From: Ruminococcaceae bacterium UBA6413
Lineage (GTDB): Bacteria; Bacillota; Clostridia; Oscillospirales; Ruminococcaceae
Direction of reading: 5' to 3'
Assembly (NCBI GenBank): GCA_002437415.1
Contig: DJPL01000039.1
Location: forward strand, 17,639-71,040
Length of the DNA stretch: 53,402 nucleotides
Of this stretch, positions 41,559 through 50,381 are shown one piece after another. The notes beneath the pieces are model-generated. The model did no database searches, was not told where the DNA came from, and worked only from the letters and a program-made list of their open reading frames with translations. Within the stretch, counting starts at the first letter, position 1. Every line of letters starts with the position of its first letter. The translations under genes were made by a program, and so were the position numbers.

Positions 41559-42518
41559 ATGCTTGAAAAAATCGAAAAGCCTGTGATCGAGACCGTTAAG
41601 TTAAAACCCGATGGAACCTATGGTATGTTTACACTTGAGCCTCTGGAATGCGGCTACGGCAACACACTTGGCAACAGCCTTCGTCGTGTACTGCTTTCAT
41701 CGCTTCCCGGCGTTGCGGTAACGTCAGTCAAGATTGACGGCGTTCAGCACGAGTTTTCGACTATCCCCGGTGTTAAAGAGGACGTAACGGAAATTATCCT
41801 CAACATCAAGGGTCTCATTGCAAAAATGTATGGCGAATGCCCGAAAACAGTTTATATTGAAGCTGAGGGCGAGTGCGATGTTACTGCCGGCGATATAAAG
41901 ACCGACAGTGAGATCGAAATTCTCGACCCCGGTATGCATATAGCTACCCTCGGTCCCGGAGCTAAGCTCTATATGGAGATCACTCTTGATAAGGGCAGAG
42001 GATATGTGTCTGCTGAAAAGAACAAGCAGCAGCTTCAGCCGGTAATCGGCATAATTGCTGTCGACAGCATTTATACACCTGTTTTAAAGGTGAATTATAC
42101 AGTTGAGAACACCCGTGTAGGACAGCGCACCGACTATGACAAGCTAATATTAGAGGTTTGGACAGACGGTACGATTTCTGCAAAAGAGGCAGTCTCATAT
42201 GCCGCTAAGCTTCTGGTAGATCATCTTCAGCCGTTCGTTGAGCTGTCCGATGAAGCTATACAGCCTGAGCTTATGGCAGATAAGAGTGAATCCGGCAAGG
42301 ATAAGCTCCTCGAAATGACTATCGATGACCTTGACCTTTCCGTTCGTTCATTCAACTGCTTAAAGCGTGCAAACATCAACACTGTTGACGACCTTATCAA
42401 TAAGTCGCAGGGTGATATGATGAAGGTTAGAAACTTAGGCAAGAAGTCGTTTGAAGAAGTCAGAGCAAAGCTCCAGTCTTTAGGCTTTGATCTTGCAAGC
42501 GACGATGACAATAATTGA
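41559..42518 (+). CDS. rpoA: DNA-directed RNA polymerase subunit alpha
   Basis: 319 residues. N-domain dimerisation motifs EPLECGYGNTLGNSLRRVLLSSLPGVAVTSV are clear, and the C-terminal domain (~245-310) with ELSVRSFNCLKRANI-like text, LRNLGKKSFEEV and a final helix binds UP elements and activators. GGGAGGG lies 8 bp upstream of the ATG. Confidence 0.97.
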   Translation: MLEKIEKPVIETVKLKPDGTYGMFTLEPLECGYGNTLGNSLRRVLLSSLPGVAVTSVKIDGVQHEFSTIPGVKEDVTEIILNIKGLIAKMYGECPKTVYIEAEGECDVTAGDIKTDSEIEILDPGMHIATLGPGAKLYMEITLDKGRGYVSAEKNKQQLQPVIGIIAVDSIYTPVLKVNYTVENTRVGQRTDYDKLILEVWTDGTISAKEAVSYAAKLLVDHLQPFVELSDEAIQPELMADKSESGKDKLLEMTIDDLDLSVRSFNCLKRANINTVDDLINKSQGDMMKVRNLGKKSFEEVRAKLQSLGFDLASDDDNN

Positions 42519-42555
42519 CAAGTGACTTTCAATTTGTCTGAAAGGAGAAATATCC

Positions 42556-42897
42556 ATGGCAGGTTCAAGAAAACTGGGAAGAACCAGTGATCACAGAAAG
42601 GCTATGCTCAGAGGTATGGTAACACTGCTTCTTGAAAAGGGCAAGATTGTTACTACAGTTGCAAGAGCTAAGGAAGTTCGCAGTGCAGCTGAAAAGATGA
42701 TCACTCTCGGCAAGGCCGGCACACTGCATACAAAGCGTCAGGTTTACAGCTACATCACTAAGGAAGACGTAGCTAAGAAACTGTTTGATGATATAGCACC
42801 CAAGTACGCTGACAAGAACGGCGGTTACACACGCATCATCAAGATCGGCCCCAGAAGAGGCGACGCAGCAGAAATGGCTGTTATCGAATTAGTTTAA
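42556..42897 (+). CDS. rplQ: 50S ribosomal protein L17
   Basis: 113 residues, with RKLGRTSDHRKAMLRGMVTLLLEKGKIVTTVARAKEVR and the GGYTRIIKIGPRRGDAAEMAVIELV end. Last gene of the cluster, located at the tunnel exit; followed by a terminator. Confidence 0.97.
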   Translation: MAGSRKLGRTSDHRKAMLRGMVTLLLEKGKIVTTVARAKEVRSAAEKMITLGKAGTLHTKRQVYSYITKEDVAKKLFDDIAPKYADKNGGYTRIIKIGPRRGDAAEMAVIELV

Positions 42898-42918
42898 TTT
42901 GATATAATTAAATAGCTT

Positions 42919-42947
42919 ACGCCCACCGAAAGGTGGGCGTTGTTGTT
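42919..42947 (+). terminator. Terminator of the ribosomal supercluster
   Basis: ACGCCCACC-GAAA-GGTGGGCGT with a GNRA loop, then TGTTGTTT. Confidence 0.85.
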
Positions 42948-42996
42948 TACCGCAAGCACATTCAAGTGAAAAATCCGTGAAATTGTGCTTATAGAC

Positions 42997-43025
42997 AAAA
43001 TCCGCTTGAAATAGAGCGGATTTTA
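42997..43025 (+). terminator. Second terminator-like hairpin
   Basis: AAAATCCGCT/AGCGGATTTT (10 bp) with an 8-base loop. Its sequence resembles the hairpin at 49258-49280. Confidence 0.65.
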
Positions 43026-43081
43026 TGTTAAAATAAAATAAGTATGTTATAAGCTACTCGATAGCAGGAAAGAGGTACAAT

Positions 43082-43621
43082 TTGGATACATTTGGTGAAC
43101 AGCTTGTTAAAAAGGCTACTACAGGCGCAGACTGGGCAAAGAGAATAGGTCTTACGGTGTTAGGGCTTGTTGTTGCGACAGTGCTTATGTGGCTTTCATT
43201 CTTTACAGGATTTATGGTACTGACGCTTATCTCGGTCGGAACGCTTTTCGGTCTGGTATGGCTTCTTACAGGAATGAGCTATGAATATGAGTACATACTC
43301 ACAAATGACGATCTTGATATCGACAAGATAACAGGTAAAAGAAAAAGAAAGCGTCTTATCACGCTCAAGATGAATACAGTCGAAGAGTTCGGCATATATG
43401 ACGGCACAAACGGCGCAAATGCCGAAGCTACAGTTATCGCATCGGACGGCACTAACATAAATGCATATTATCTTATTGCAAAACACAGGACGCACGGCAG
43501 AACGATGCTCATATTCTCACCCGATAAGCGTATGTCGGAGATGATACTTGACTCCCTCCCTTACAAAATCAAGCAGGAAGCAAAACAGCGCATTGAGTCG
43601 GCACAGCAGAACGCGGAATAA
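43082..43621 (+). CDS. Small two-helix membrane protein (DUF6106-like)
   Basis: 179 residues from TTG 43082 with AAAGAGG 8 bp upstream. Two adjacent membrane helices (~22-65) are followed by a cytoplasmic beta-rich domain beginning MSYEYEYILTNDDLDIDKITGKRKRK, typical of small PH/YcxB-like domains in clostridia. No catalytic residues seen. It precedes the carboxypeptidase gene in the same direction. Function unknown. Confidence 0.6.
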   Translation: MDTFGEQLVKKATTGADWAKRIGLTVLGLVVATVLMWLSFFTGFMVLTLISVGTLFGLVWLLTGMSYEYEYILTNDDLDIDKITGKRKRKRLITLKMNTVEEFGIYDGTNGANAEATVIASDGTNINAYYLIAKHRTHGRTMLIFSPDKRMSEMILDSLPYKIKQEAKQRIESAQQNAE

Positions 43622-43696
43622 TATAAAAGCCGATCGGAAGGACTGATAGCAACGATACGCGATAAGAAAAGTAAAATAAAAACGGCTTTATGCTGT

Positions 43697-44719
43697 GTGC
43701 TTACTGCGGCTGTCGTTGCGGTAAGCGCAGGTTGCGGCAGTGTCGACCTGACAATGAACGGCAGGAACAACAGTACGCAGGGCGGTCAACAGACGGCTGT
43801 AAGCGTTGTAAAGCCGATACAGACAACTGTCGAAACGACAACTGCTGTGACGACCACCACAACAGCGGCGACTACCGAAGCTCCCGAGCCTGAGCCGGTC
43901 TACGGCGATGATTTTGTAAGAAGCCGCGCGGCAATATGTTATGACCTTACGGAGGGCAAGATAATATATTCCAAGAACGCAGATGAGCTTGTGTACCCCG
44001 CAAGCACCACAAAGCTTCTCACAGCTCTGACGGCGATAGAATACACATCACCCGAGTATATATATTATGTCGGAAGCGAGCTTGAGCTTGTCGCGCAGGA
44101 CTCAAGTATGTCATGGATAGCGCAGGGCTCTTCGCTTAGCAGAAACGCGATACTGACCGCTATGCTTGCCCCCTCCGGCAATGACGCGGCATATACCATT
44201 GCCGTAAATGTCGCAAGAAAAGTATACGGTGACGACATCAGTGACAGCGAGGCTGTGGCGTATTTTGCGGTGCTGATGAACGATTATGCCAAGAAGCTCG
44301 GAGCTGAGAACACCCATTTCACCGTTCCCGACGGTTACCATGACAATGACCATTATACAACGGCGTCCGATATGCTGAAATTTGCAATTGCGGCAACGCA
44401 GAGCAGTACAATATGCGATATTACCTGTCAGCCGCTTGCGATAGTGTATGATGAAGAGGGCGGAGTTCACAGCTGGGATAACGGAAACATACTTCTCACC
44501 GATACCACTATACCGTATGAGGTATACGGCTTCAAGACAGGCTTTACTGATGAAGCAGGTTTCTGCTTTATCGGTTATGCAGGTATGAACGATAAGAAGA
44601 TTATTACGCTGACATACGGTTGTGAAGTTGAAAATCGCTTTGCCGATACCAAGAAACTTATGGATCTCGGCTTTGATATTTATGACGAAAATCATGACTA
44701 CTACAGTGTAGCCGAATAA
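43697..44719 (+). CDS. D-alanyl-D-alanine carboxypeptidase (peptidase S11), lipoprotein
   Basis: Trims the terminal D-Ala of peptidoglycan stems. The S11 triad motifs are present: ASTTK (SxxK), APSGND (SxN) and GFKTG (KTG). The first in-frame conventional start is GTG 43697, giving an N-terminus of MLTAAVVAVSAGCGS with a lipobox but no basic residues. Upstream in the same frame the DNA reads R-D-K-K-S-K-I-K-T-A-L-C-C-V, a perfect basic n-region, directly behind GGAAGGA (43636-43642). The real start is therefore probably a non-canonical codon (ATA 43646 or CTG 43643) or a mutated ATG. After the lipobox come Thr-rich linkers, then the catalytic domain. Confidence 0.88.
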   Translation: MLTAAVVAVSAGCGSVDLTMNGRNNSTQGGQQTAVSVVKPIQTTVETTTAVTTTTTAATTEAPEPEPVYGDDFVRSRAAICYDLTEGKIIYSKNADELVYPASTTKLLTALTAIEYTSPEYIYYVGSELELVAQDSSMSWIAQGSSLSRNAILTAMLAPSGNDAAYTIAVNVARKVYGDDISDSEAVAYFAVLMNDYAKKLGAENTHFTVPDGYHDNDHYTTASDMLKFAIAATQSSTICDITCQPLAIVYDEEGGVHSWDNGNILLTDTTIPYEVYGFKTGFTDEAGFCFIGYAGMNDKKIITLTYGCEVENRFADTKKLMDLGFDIYDENHDYYSVAE

Positions 44720-44733
44720 ATAAGGAAGACAAA

Positions 44734-45741
44734 ATGAAGATATTATCAATAGAAAGCTCCTGTGATGAAACCGCCGCAGCGATAACCGAGGACGGCAGAA
44801 AGGTGTTATCCTCTGTGATAGCAACGCAGATAGATGAACACAAGCTGTACGGCGGAGTTGTCCCCGAAATAGCCTCACGCAGGCACTGTGAAAATATCAC
44901 AGGCGTGTGCGCAGAAGCGCTTGAAAAGGCAAATATGACGCTTGATAAGGTTGACGCGATAGCGGTGACAAATGCTCCCGGTCTTATAGGAGCTCTGCTT
45001 GTCGGAGTGAATTTTGCAAAGGGGTTGGCACTTGCCAAGGACAAGCCGCTTATTGCAGTGCACCACATAAAAGGTCATATAGCGGCGAACTACATAACTC
45101 ACCCCGAGCTTGAACCGCCTTATCTGTGCCTTGTGGTATCGGGCGGTCACAGCCATATTGTAAAAGTAAACAGCTACACCGAGCTCGAAACTGTCGGCAA
45201 GACTACCGATGACGCGGCAGGTGAAGCGTTCGACAAAGCCGCAAGGGCAATGGGCTTTCCGTATCCCGGCGGTGTACATATCGACAGAGCGGCAAAGCAG
45301 GGTGACGCGAAGAAGTATAAGCTCCCCCGCCCCGCAACGAAAAATCCGTATGATTTCAGCTTCTCCGGACTTAAGACCGCAGTAATAAACCTTATCCACA
45401 ACAACGAGCAGAAGGGCATCGAAACCGATGTCAATTCTCTCGCCGCTTGCTTTCAGGATACTATCACCTCCATACTTGCGGAAAAGTTTATGGCGGCGGC
45501 AAATGAGCTCGGTTATACAAAGCTTGCACTTGCAGGCGGCGTGGCGGCAAACTCGATGCTCCGCGATAAGCTGTCGGAGATGGCTAAAACCGGTGGCAAG
45601 CAGTTCTATATGCCCGATATATCGCTTTGCGGCGACAACGCGGCAATGATAGGCTGTCAGGGTTATTACGAATATCTCGCGGGAAATATTGCGGATATGT
45701 CGCTTAACGCATATGCTACAAAAAAACTGCATATGCTTTGA
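44734..45741 (+). CDS. tsaD: tRNA threonylcarbamoyladenosine synthase subunit TsaD
   Basis: 335 residues. With TsaB and TsaE it transfers threonylcarbamoyl to A37 of tRNA. ASKHA-fold motifs are clear: LSIESSCDETAAAI at the start, HHIKGHIAAN with two metal His, LVVSGGHSHIV and DDAAGEAFDKAARAMGF, and the LAGGVAANSMLR phosphate loop. tsaB/tsaE are not adjacent. GGAAG lies 8 bp upstream. Confidence 0.96.
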   Translation: MKILSIESSCDETAAAITEDGRKVLSSVIATQIDEHKLYGGVVPEIASRRHCENITGVCAEALEKANMTLDKVDAIAVTNAPGLIGALLVGVNFAKGLALAKDKPLIAVHHIKGHIAANYITHPELEPPYLCLVVSGGHSHIVKVNSYTELETVGKTTDDAAGEAFDKAARAMGFPYPGGVHIDRAAKQGDAKKYKLPRPATKNPYDFSFSGLKTAVINLIHNNEQKGIETDVNSLAACFQDTITSILAEKFMAAANELGYTKLALAGGVAANSMLRDKLSEMAKTGGKQFYMPDISLCGDNAAMIGCQGYYEYLAGNIADMSLNAYATKKLHML

Positions 45742-45764
45742 TCAAAAACAAAAGAATATGATTT

Positions 45765-45794
45765 GAGCCACGGTTTTTCGCCGTGGCTCGTTTT
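45765..45794. terminator. Terminator between tsaD and YibE/F copy 2
   Basis: GAGCCACGG/CCGTGGCTC, 9 bp, then GTTTTG on the plus strand. It lies between convergent genes and can serve both. Confidence 0.8.
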
Positions 45795-45805
45795 GTACCC
45801 GTATA

Positions 45806-46966
45806 TCAGTTTTCGGCGGCTTTGCCCGACTTTGCGTGACGTTTTATAAGCACCGCCGCAAGCAGTGAAGTAAACGGTACTGTCAGCACTATGCCTATAG
45901 TTCCCGACAGGCCCTGCATTATCTCAATGCATATGTTGTTTGAGTTTATCAGCTGATAATATGACAGGTCATAGCAGTAGTCGAGCATAAGCGTAATGAT
46001 CGAACCGCCGACAAACGCAAGTATCAGCGTGTTTGACATCGTACCCATCATATCCCTGCCGACATTTATACCGCTTCTGAACAGCTCCGAAACGCCGAGC
46101 TCGGGTTTCTTCTCATGTATCTCATCAATAGTTGATGCAAGCGACATACCAACGTCCATAACCGCACCGAGCGTAGATATAAGTATGCCCGAGAATAGCA
46201 GTCCGCCTATATCTATCGGCACATTCTGACCGACAAACAGCAGGCTCTCAACTTCGGAAACATTGTAGCCGCTGATACCTGCAAGCTGTCCGAAAATAAC
46301 CGCCAATATACCCGCCACAAGCACGCCGAACGCCGTACCTGCGATAGCGGCAACCGATTTTACATTTGCCCCCGCCACAAAGAATATCGTTATGACGGTG
46401 GAAAAAACGCATACAAGCGCCGCCGCCCAGAACGGAGAAAATCCTTTGTATACAAGGGGAAAATATACAAATACAGTCAGCACGAATGTAAGCGCAAGGC
46501 AGACAGCCGACTTAAGACCTTTCTTGCCGCCGACCAGCCACAGCATAAGTATGAACAGTACGATAAAGACGCACACGACATATTCCCTGTCGCGGCTGTA
46601 GACAGTAACCACAGGATCGCCGCCGTCATTGGCGCTGACGATCGCAATTACATCAAGTCCGACAGTACACGCCGCGCCGAAAAGATTACCGTTCGGGCTT
46701 ATCGCACTTACGTCTTGCCCTGCGTAACTGCCTGTTTTGATATGAAGTATCACTTCCTGGTTTCCGTACCGCTCACCGTCCTCTTCAAGGTTATCCTTGG
46801 TTATTTCCTTTACGGTAGCCTTTTCAAACGTCCTGTTATAGGTGGATACAAGCTGTACCTTGTCAAATGAGTTCAGCATTATAATAAGCACCGTGCTGAT
46901 TGCCAGTACAACTGCGGCGGATATATATCCTATTATTTTCTGTTTGGTCAGTTTTATTTTTGTCAT
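45806..46966 (-). CDS. YibE/F family membrane protein (copy 2)
   Basis: 386 residues with the same architecture as the gene at 17546: an N-terminal helix, an extracytoplasmic domain (~45-125) and seven or so membrane segments. Shared signatures are STLGAVMDVGMSL, SELFRSGINVGRDMMGTMSNTLILAF and GLSGTIGIVLTVP. Outside these the two copies differ strongly, so the duplication is old. It lies downstream of phosphoesterase 2 on the same strand, behind an intercistronic hairpin, and an AAGGA site precedes the ATG. Function unknown. Confidence 0.9.
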   Translation of the reverse strand: MTKIKLTKQKIIGYISAAVVLAISTVLIIMLNSFDKVQLVSTYNRTFEKATVKEITKDNLEEDGERYGNQEVILHIKTGSYAGQDVSAISPNGNLFGAACTVGLDVIAIVSANDGGDPVVTVYSRDREYVVCVFIVLFILMLWLVGGKKGLKSAVCLALTFVLTVFVYFPLVYKGFSPFWAAALVCVFSTVITIFFVAGANVKSVAAIAGTAFGVLVAGILAVIFGQLAGISGYNVSEVESLLFVGQNVPIDIGGLLFSGILISTLGAVMDVGMSLASTIDEIHEKKPELGVSELFRSGINVGRDMMGTMSNTLILAFVGGSIITLMLDYCYDLSYYQLINSNNICIEIMQGLSGTIGIVLTVPFTSLLAAVLIKRHAKSGKAAEN

Positions 46967-46992
46967 TTACTTTTCCTTGTCCTTAATACAGC

Positions 46993-47020
46993 TATCCCCA
47001 CTGCACAGGCGGTGGGGATA
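46993..47020 (-). other. Intercistronic hairpin between phosphoesterase 2 and YibE/F copy 2
   Basis: TATCCCCAC/GTGGGGATA, 9 perfect pairs with a 10-base loop, without a T-run. It probably adjusts mRNA stability or expression ratio rather than ending transcription. Confidence 0.55.
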
Positions 47021-47040
47021 ACCATAATTTTTATGTGGTT

Positions 47041-49110
47041 TTACTTGGAAGATTTCTTGAGCTTTTTGATTTCGGGAGCTATAACACCTGTAAGCACCAT
47101 AGCGCTGAGTGCTGTAAGTGCCGCGAACGGAGCAACGGGTAAGGTGTTGCCGGTATCGGGGTTAGCAGGTTTTGTATCATTGTCGCTTGTTGTATCGTCT
47201 TTACTGTTGTCGTCAGTCTTTGTATCATCGGGCTTGCTTACATCGTCTGTGTTTGATGTATTCTTGTCGGAAGCTCCGGGCACATTTGTATCATCTTTAC
47301 TTGTATCATCGGGCACGCTCGTATCGTCCTTGCTTGTATCATCAGGTTTGCTTACGTCATCAGATGTTGTATTATCAGGCTTGCTTATATCGTCCGATGT
47401 GTCATCCTTGCTTGTGTCATCATCGTCTGCGGGATCTTCGGGCTTTACCGTGAGAGCGGCAACTGCTTCGTTAAGATAAGCTGTAGCTTCTGCTATCGTA
47501 TCGGAGGTCGACTCGTCGTTTGCGATAACCTCTTCGGCATTCTTTATGGCTTCGTTTACCTTGGCAACACTTTCTTTGGTGTACTGAGTGCTGTCTGCAA
47601 TCTTGTTCTTTGCAGCTTCAACAGCCTCGGTAAGTGCGGAGTTGTCTGCTTTTTTCACGATAGTGTAAGCGGATGAGCCTTCAAGCACTTCGTTTGTATC
47701 GGCATCATATGTTGTGATTGTGATCGCCGTTTCTGTCATATTGATAACCGAGTAGCTGGGAGTCCATGTCTGACTTCTTTCGGCTATATAGTCCTGCCGT
47801 ACGGGGATAAGCTCATAGAACTTAGAACCTGTTGATGAGTTAGCCTCCATATATACCGTACCCTCTGGGTCAACTATTGTGCCTGTAACAAGGTCGGAAT
47901 TTATAATGTAGCAGTTGTTCTGGTCAAGGTAATCCTCGCCGTAAGCATTGCTCTTATCGTAAGCTGTGTGCTCCTTACCGTCGCCGCTTAGCTGATAGCT
48001 TCTTGAATATGTGTGGTCGTGACCCTGTAAAGCAACATCAATGTCAAACTCATCAAAGATAGGAGTAAGTTGTGTTCTTAAGATTATACCGTCTGAATCT
48101 GAATGATCAAGACCTGAGCCGTATATGTCCTGGTGGAACATCACAATTCTCCACTTCTTGTCCTCGTTTTCCTTTACAGCCTTTTCGATTACATTTCTGT
48201 GAGTAGCGCAGTTGTAGTTGTTTGTGTCGATTACGATAAACAGTGCGTCACCGTATGTATAATAGTAATCGGTACCTGCGTTTGTATGACCGAGCGCATA
48301 TGTAGTATCATCAAGGTCAAACGAATTTGGTGTGTTGAAGTGATATGAGTACTGATAAGAACCGCTGTCGTGGTTGCCGATCGTAGTGGATACGGGCAGA
48401 GAAGCAAGAGCGGAAGCGTTGAGATATCCTGCATATTCATATTCTCTGTCGGCATAATTCACCTGGTCGCCTGCGCTTAACATAAAGCTTACCTCGGGGT
48501 GAGCGGTTGTAGCGTTTATAAGCGTCTTATTCCAGTTATAAGCGTCGTTTCTTGCGGCGATCTCATTCTTCATCGTTTCGTTTTCACTGCTTATCTGATT
48601 TTTGCACGCACCGATCTGCGGGTCGCCTACATAAAGGAATGAAAATGAGTCGGGGTCGCCTGTCTTTATGCCTTCGGCTTCCTGCCATTCACCGTTCTTG
48701 AATACCTGATAGTAATACTGAGTATCCTTTTCAAGATCCTTTACAGTTACCTTGTTTGAGTAGTAACCGTTCAGAGCCTCTATGGTTATTGTGACCTGTG
48801 TTCCTGTAAATTCTACAGCGTCTTTCATATCTTCTGTCTTTGCAATTCTTACCTTAGGCTGTTCTACAGTCTTTGAGTACCATGCAAAGCCGAGCTGTGT
48901 TTCGTCAGCGCCGAGGTTTACAGAAACCTTTTCATAGTCGTCCTTGATCGTTTCCCAGTCTGTCTTCCACTGTGTCCATTCGCTTGTTGCACCTGTTGAG
49001 CCGTCGTTCCAGTGTTCTGTAGCGGCATATGCTGTCAGAGCCGCACTTGATACCATAATAGCGGCAAGAGCGCCTGCCATTACTTTCTTTCCTGTCTTCA
49101 TTTTGTTCAT
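47041..49110 (-). CDS. Surface purple-acid-phosphatase-like metallophosphoesterase
   Basis: 689 residues: signal peptide (1-29, ending A-Y-A), a PAP-type Fn3-like N-domain (~60-150, with YYYQVFKNGEW) and a calcineurin-like catalytic domain with GDPQ (162), GDQVNY (214), GNHD (245), MFHQD (325) and GHDHTYSR (363). A FIVAR-like helical domain (~490-555) follows, then a long Asp/Ser/Thr/Lys linker with KPDDTSKDD repeats and an NPDTG-hydrophobic-KKLKK tail, a sortase-like anchor. It should release phosphate from organic esters at the surface. GAAAGG lies 9 bp before the ATG. The domain set differs from phosphoesterase 1, yet both are followed by YibE/F. Confidence 0.88.
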   Translation of the reverse strand: MNKMKTGKKVMAGALAAIMVSSAALTAYAATEHWNDGSTGATSEWTQWKTDWETIKDDYEKVSVNLGADETQLGFAWYSKTVEQPKVRIAKTEDMKDAVEFTGTQVTITIEALNGYYSNKVTVKDLEKDTQYYYQVFKNGEWQEAEGIKTGDPDSFSFLYVGDPQIGACKNQISSENETMKNEIAARNDAYNWNKTLINATTAHPEVSFMLSAGDQVNYADREYEYAGYLNASALASLPVSTTIGNHDSGSYQYSYHFNTPNSFDLDDTTYALGHTNAGTDYYYTYGDALFIVIDTNNYNCATHRNVIEKAVKENEDKKWRIVMFHQDIYGSGLDHSDSDGIILRTQLTPIFDEFDIDVALQGHDHTYSRSYQLSGDGKEHTAYDKSNAYGEDYLDQNNCYIINSDLVTGTIVDPEGTVYMEANSSTGSKFYELIPVRQDYIAERSQTWTPSYSVINMTETAITITTYDADTNEVLEGSSAYTIVKKADNSALTEAVEAAKNKIADSTQYTKESVAKVNEAIKNAEEVIANDESTSDTIAEATAYLNEAVAALTVKPEDPADDDDTSKDDTSDDISKPDNTTSDDVSKPDDTSKDDTSVPDDTSKDDTNVPGASDKNTSNTDDVSKPDDTKTDDNSKDDTTSDNDTKPANPDTGNTLPVAPFAALTALSAMVLTGVIAPEIKKLKKSSK

Positions 49111-49158
49111 GATGATGTCCTTTCAAATGTTCGTTTTATTCCTCTTGTGTACAGACAG

Positions 49159-49213
49159 ATTGTAACATCGGAACGGAAAATTAGTCACCAAAAGAAGTTA
49201 AAGAGTTTGTAAA
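49159..49213 (-). promoter_or_regulatory. Pho-box-like repeats and promoter of phosphoesterase 2
   Basis: Minus strand: TTTACA-N5-TTTAAC (49213-49197), a weak -35 TGACTA (49187-49182), 17 bp, TACAAT (49164-49159). The two hexamers and 11-bp phase are the same as upstream of phosphoesterase 1, which suggests a shared activator. Confidence 0.5.
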
Positions 49214-49257
49214 ATGTGAAAAAAGAAAAGGGACTGTAGTATAATAACCTCAGATAT

Positions 49258-49429
49258 AAAATCCGTCGAAAGCGGATTTTGCCGTGCCTTGCACGGCTTG
49301 CGGAAAACCGCAAGTCTGAGAACATTTTACCGTCAAATCCTTTTGTCTGTAGACAAAAGCACGGCGTACCGCCGTGTCGGCTTACACCGACTTGATTTAT
49401 TGTATAACGGCTTTGCGGTTTATCGCCGT
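49258..49429. repeat. Array of consecutive hairpins between the GNAT gene and phosphoesterase 2
   Basis: Seven perfect inverted repeats in about 170 bp: AAAATCCG/CGGATTTT, GCCGTGC/GCACGGC, CTTGCGG/CCGCAAG, CTTTTGTC/GACAAAAG, CACGGCG/CGCCGTG, GTCGG/CCGAC and ACGGC/GCCGT. Loops are 3-13 nt. On the minus strand the last one ends in TTTTAT and could terminate GNAT transcription. The others have no obvious role; the motif GCCGTG recurs. Confidence 0.65.
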
Positions 49430-49439
49430 GCTAAAAGCT

Positions 49440-50297
49440 TTAATCCTTAAAATAGCTCCTCGTAAGCCCTTCGTTTATAAATCCGTTTTTATCGTAGTAG
49501 TGCTGCGCGATAGTATTGGTAAGGGCTGTGTCGGTATCAAACCGTGTAATTCCTTTCTTGAACAGATCCGATCTCAACGCTTCCATACACATCGTACCTA
49601 TGCCGTTTCCGCGCAGTTCTTCATTTGTAAATATCCAACGGAGATACGCCGTGTTACTAAGCTCAAGGAAATGCACCTCACAGCCGCCGACCGTAGCGTT
49701 ATCAAGTAAAAAATCGCAGTAGCGCTGTCCGCCGACGGTTTCGTTATGCCATTCAAGCCTTACCGCCGTTTTGCATTCCGAGTTTAATGTCGATGAGTAA
49801 AAAACGTTCTCGTGTTCCGTTTGAAACCCGTTTTTTAAAAGCAACTCGTGTATGTGGCTGAATTTTTCGTACAGCTTTCCGTGTCGCGCATAGCAGGACA
49901 TACCGAAATAATGAAAGAATGCGTAGATCCTGCCCGGGGTTTTAGCCGAAAGCTCATTCAACGCTTCTTTTATCAGGATATCTCCGACCTCCGCATTATC
50001 CTCCGGAAAGAAGAAGTTGCGTATTACCCGACAGGAAACGGTATCCGATATCTCTCCGCTGTCGTCAAAGCCGAATGCGGTCTTGCCGTACTGAATAAAA
50101 CCGATAAGCTCATTGCCGTAATATGCTCCTTTGGTTTTAAGCTCGGAAAACAAAGTCTTTCCGTTGCCGTCAACATCATATAAATAGGACTTTTCCCACG
50201 TCTTATAGTCGGGCTTGTAATTATACGGAAACGCTGAATTCGTCATATATTCGTATATTCCTTTTGTGTTTTCAACTTGTCTGATCTCGATTTTCAT
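49440..50297 (-). CDS. GNAT family N-acetyltransferase, two-domain
   Basis: 285 residues. The C-terminal half has the acetyl-CoA motif L-R-G-N-G-I-G-T-M-C-M-E-A-L and YDKNGFINEG, typical of GNAT. The N-terminal half (NELIGFIQYGKTAFGF and AEVGDILIKEAL) looks like a degenerate second GNAT domain. The start at 50297 is set by AAAGGAG 7 bp upstream; the frame from 50363 has none. The acceptor substrate is unknown. It precedes phosphoesterase 2 but is separated by the hairpin array, so probably independent. Confidence 0.8.
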   Translation of the reverse strand: MKIEIRQVENTKGIYEYMTNSAFPYNYKPDYKTWEKSYLYDVDGNGKTLFSELKTKGAYYGNELIGFIQYGKTAFGFDDSGEISDTVSCRVIRNFFFPEDNAEVGDILIKEALNELSAKTPGRIYAFFHYFGMSCYARHGKLYEKFSHIHELLLKNGFQTEHENVFYSSTLNSECKTAVRLEWHNETVGGQRYCDFLLDNATVGGCEVHFLELSNTAYLRWIFTNEELRGNGIGTMCMEALRSDLFKKGITRFDTDTALTNTIAQHYYDKNGFINEGLTRSYFKD

Positions 50298-50381
50298 TTT
50301 TTCTCCTTTCGATATCACATTTGATAGCAGTACCGCCTTATGTGACCTTTTATACTGTCGCAATCCGCAGATAAGTCCGCA

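Noticed and set aside
43690..43893. Cys-rich peptide in another frame of the carboxypeptidase start
   Set aside because: It is an out-of-frame reading of the signal and Thr linker region with no homology.
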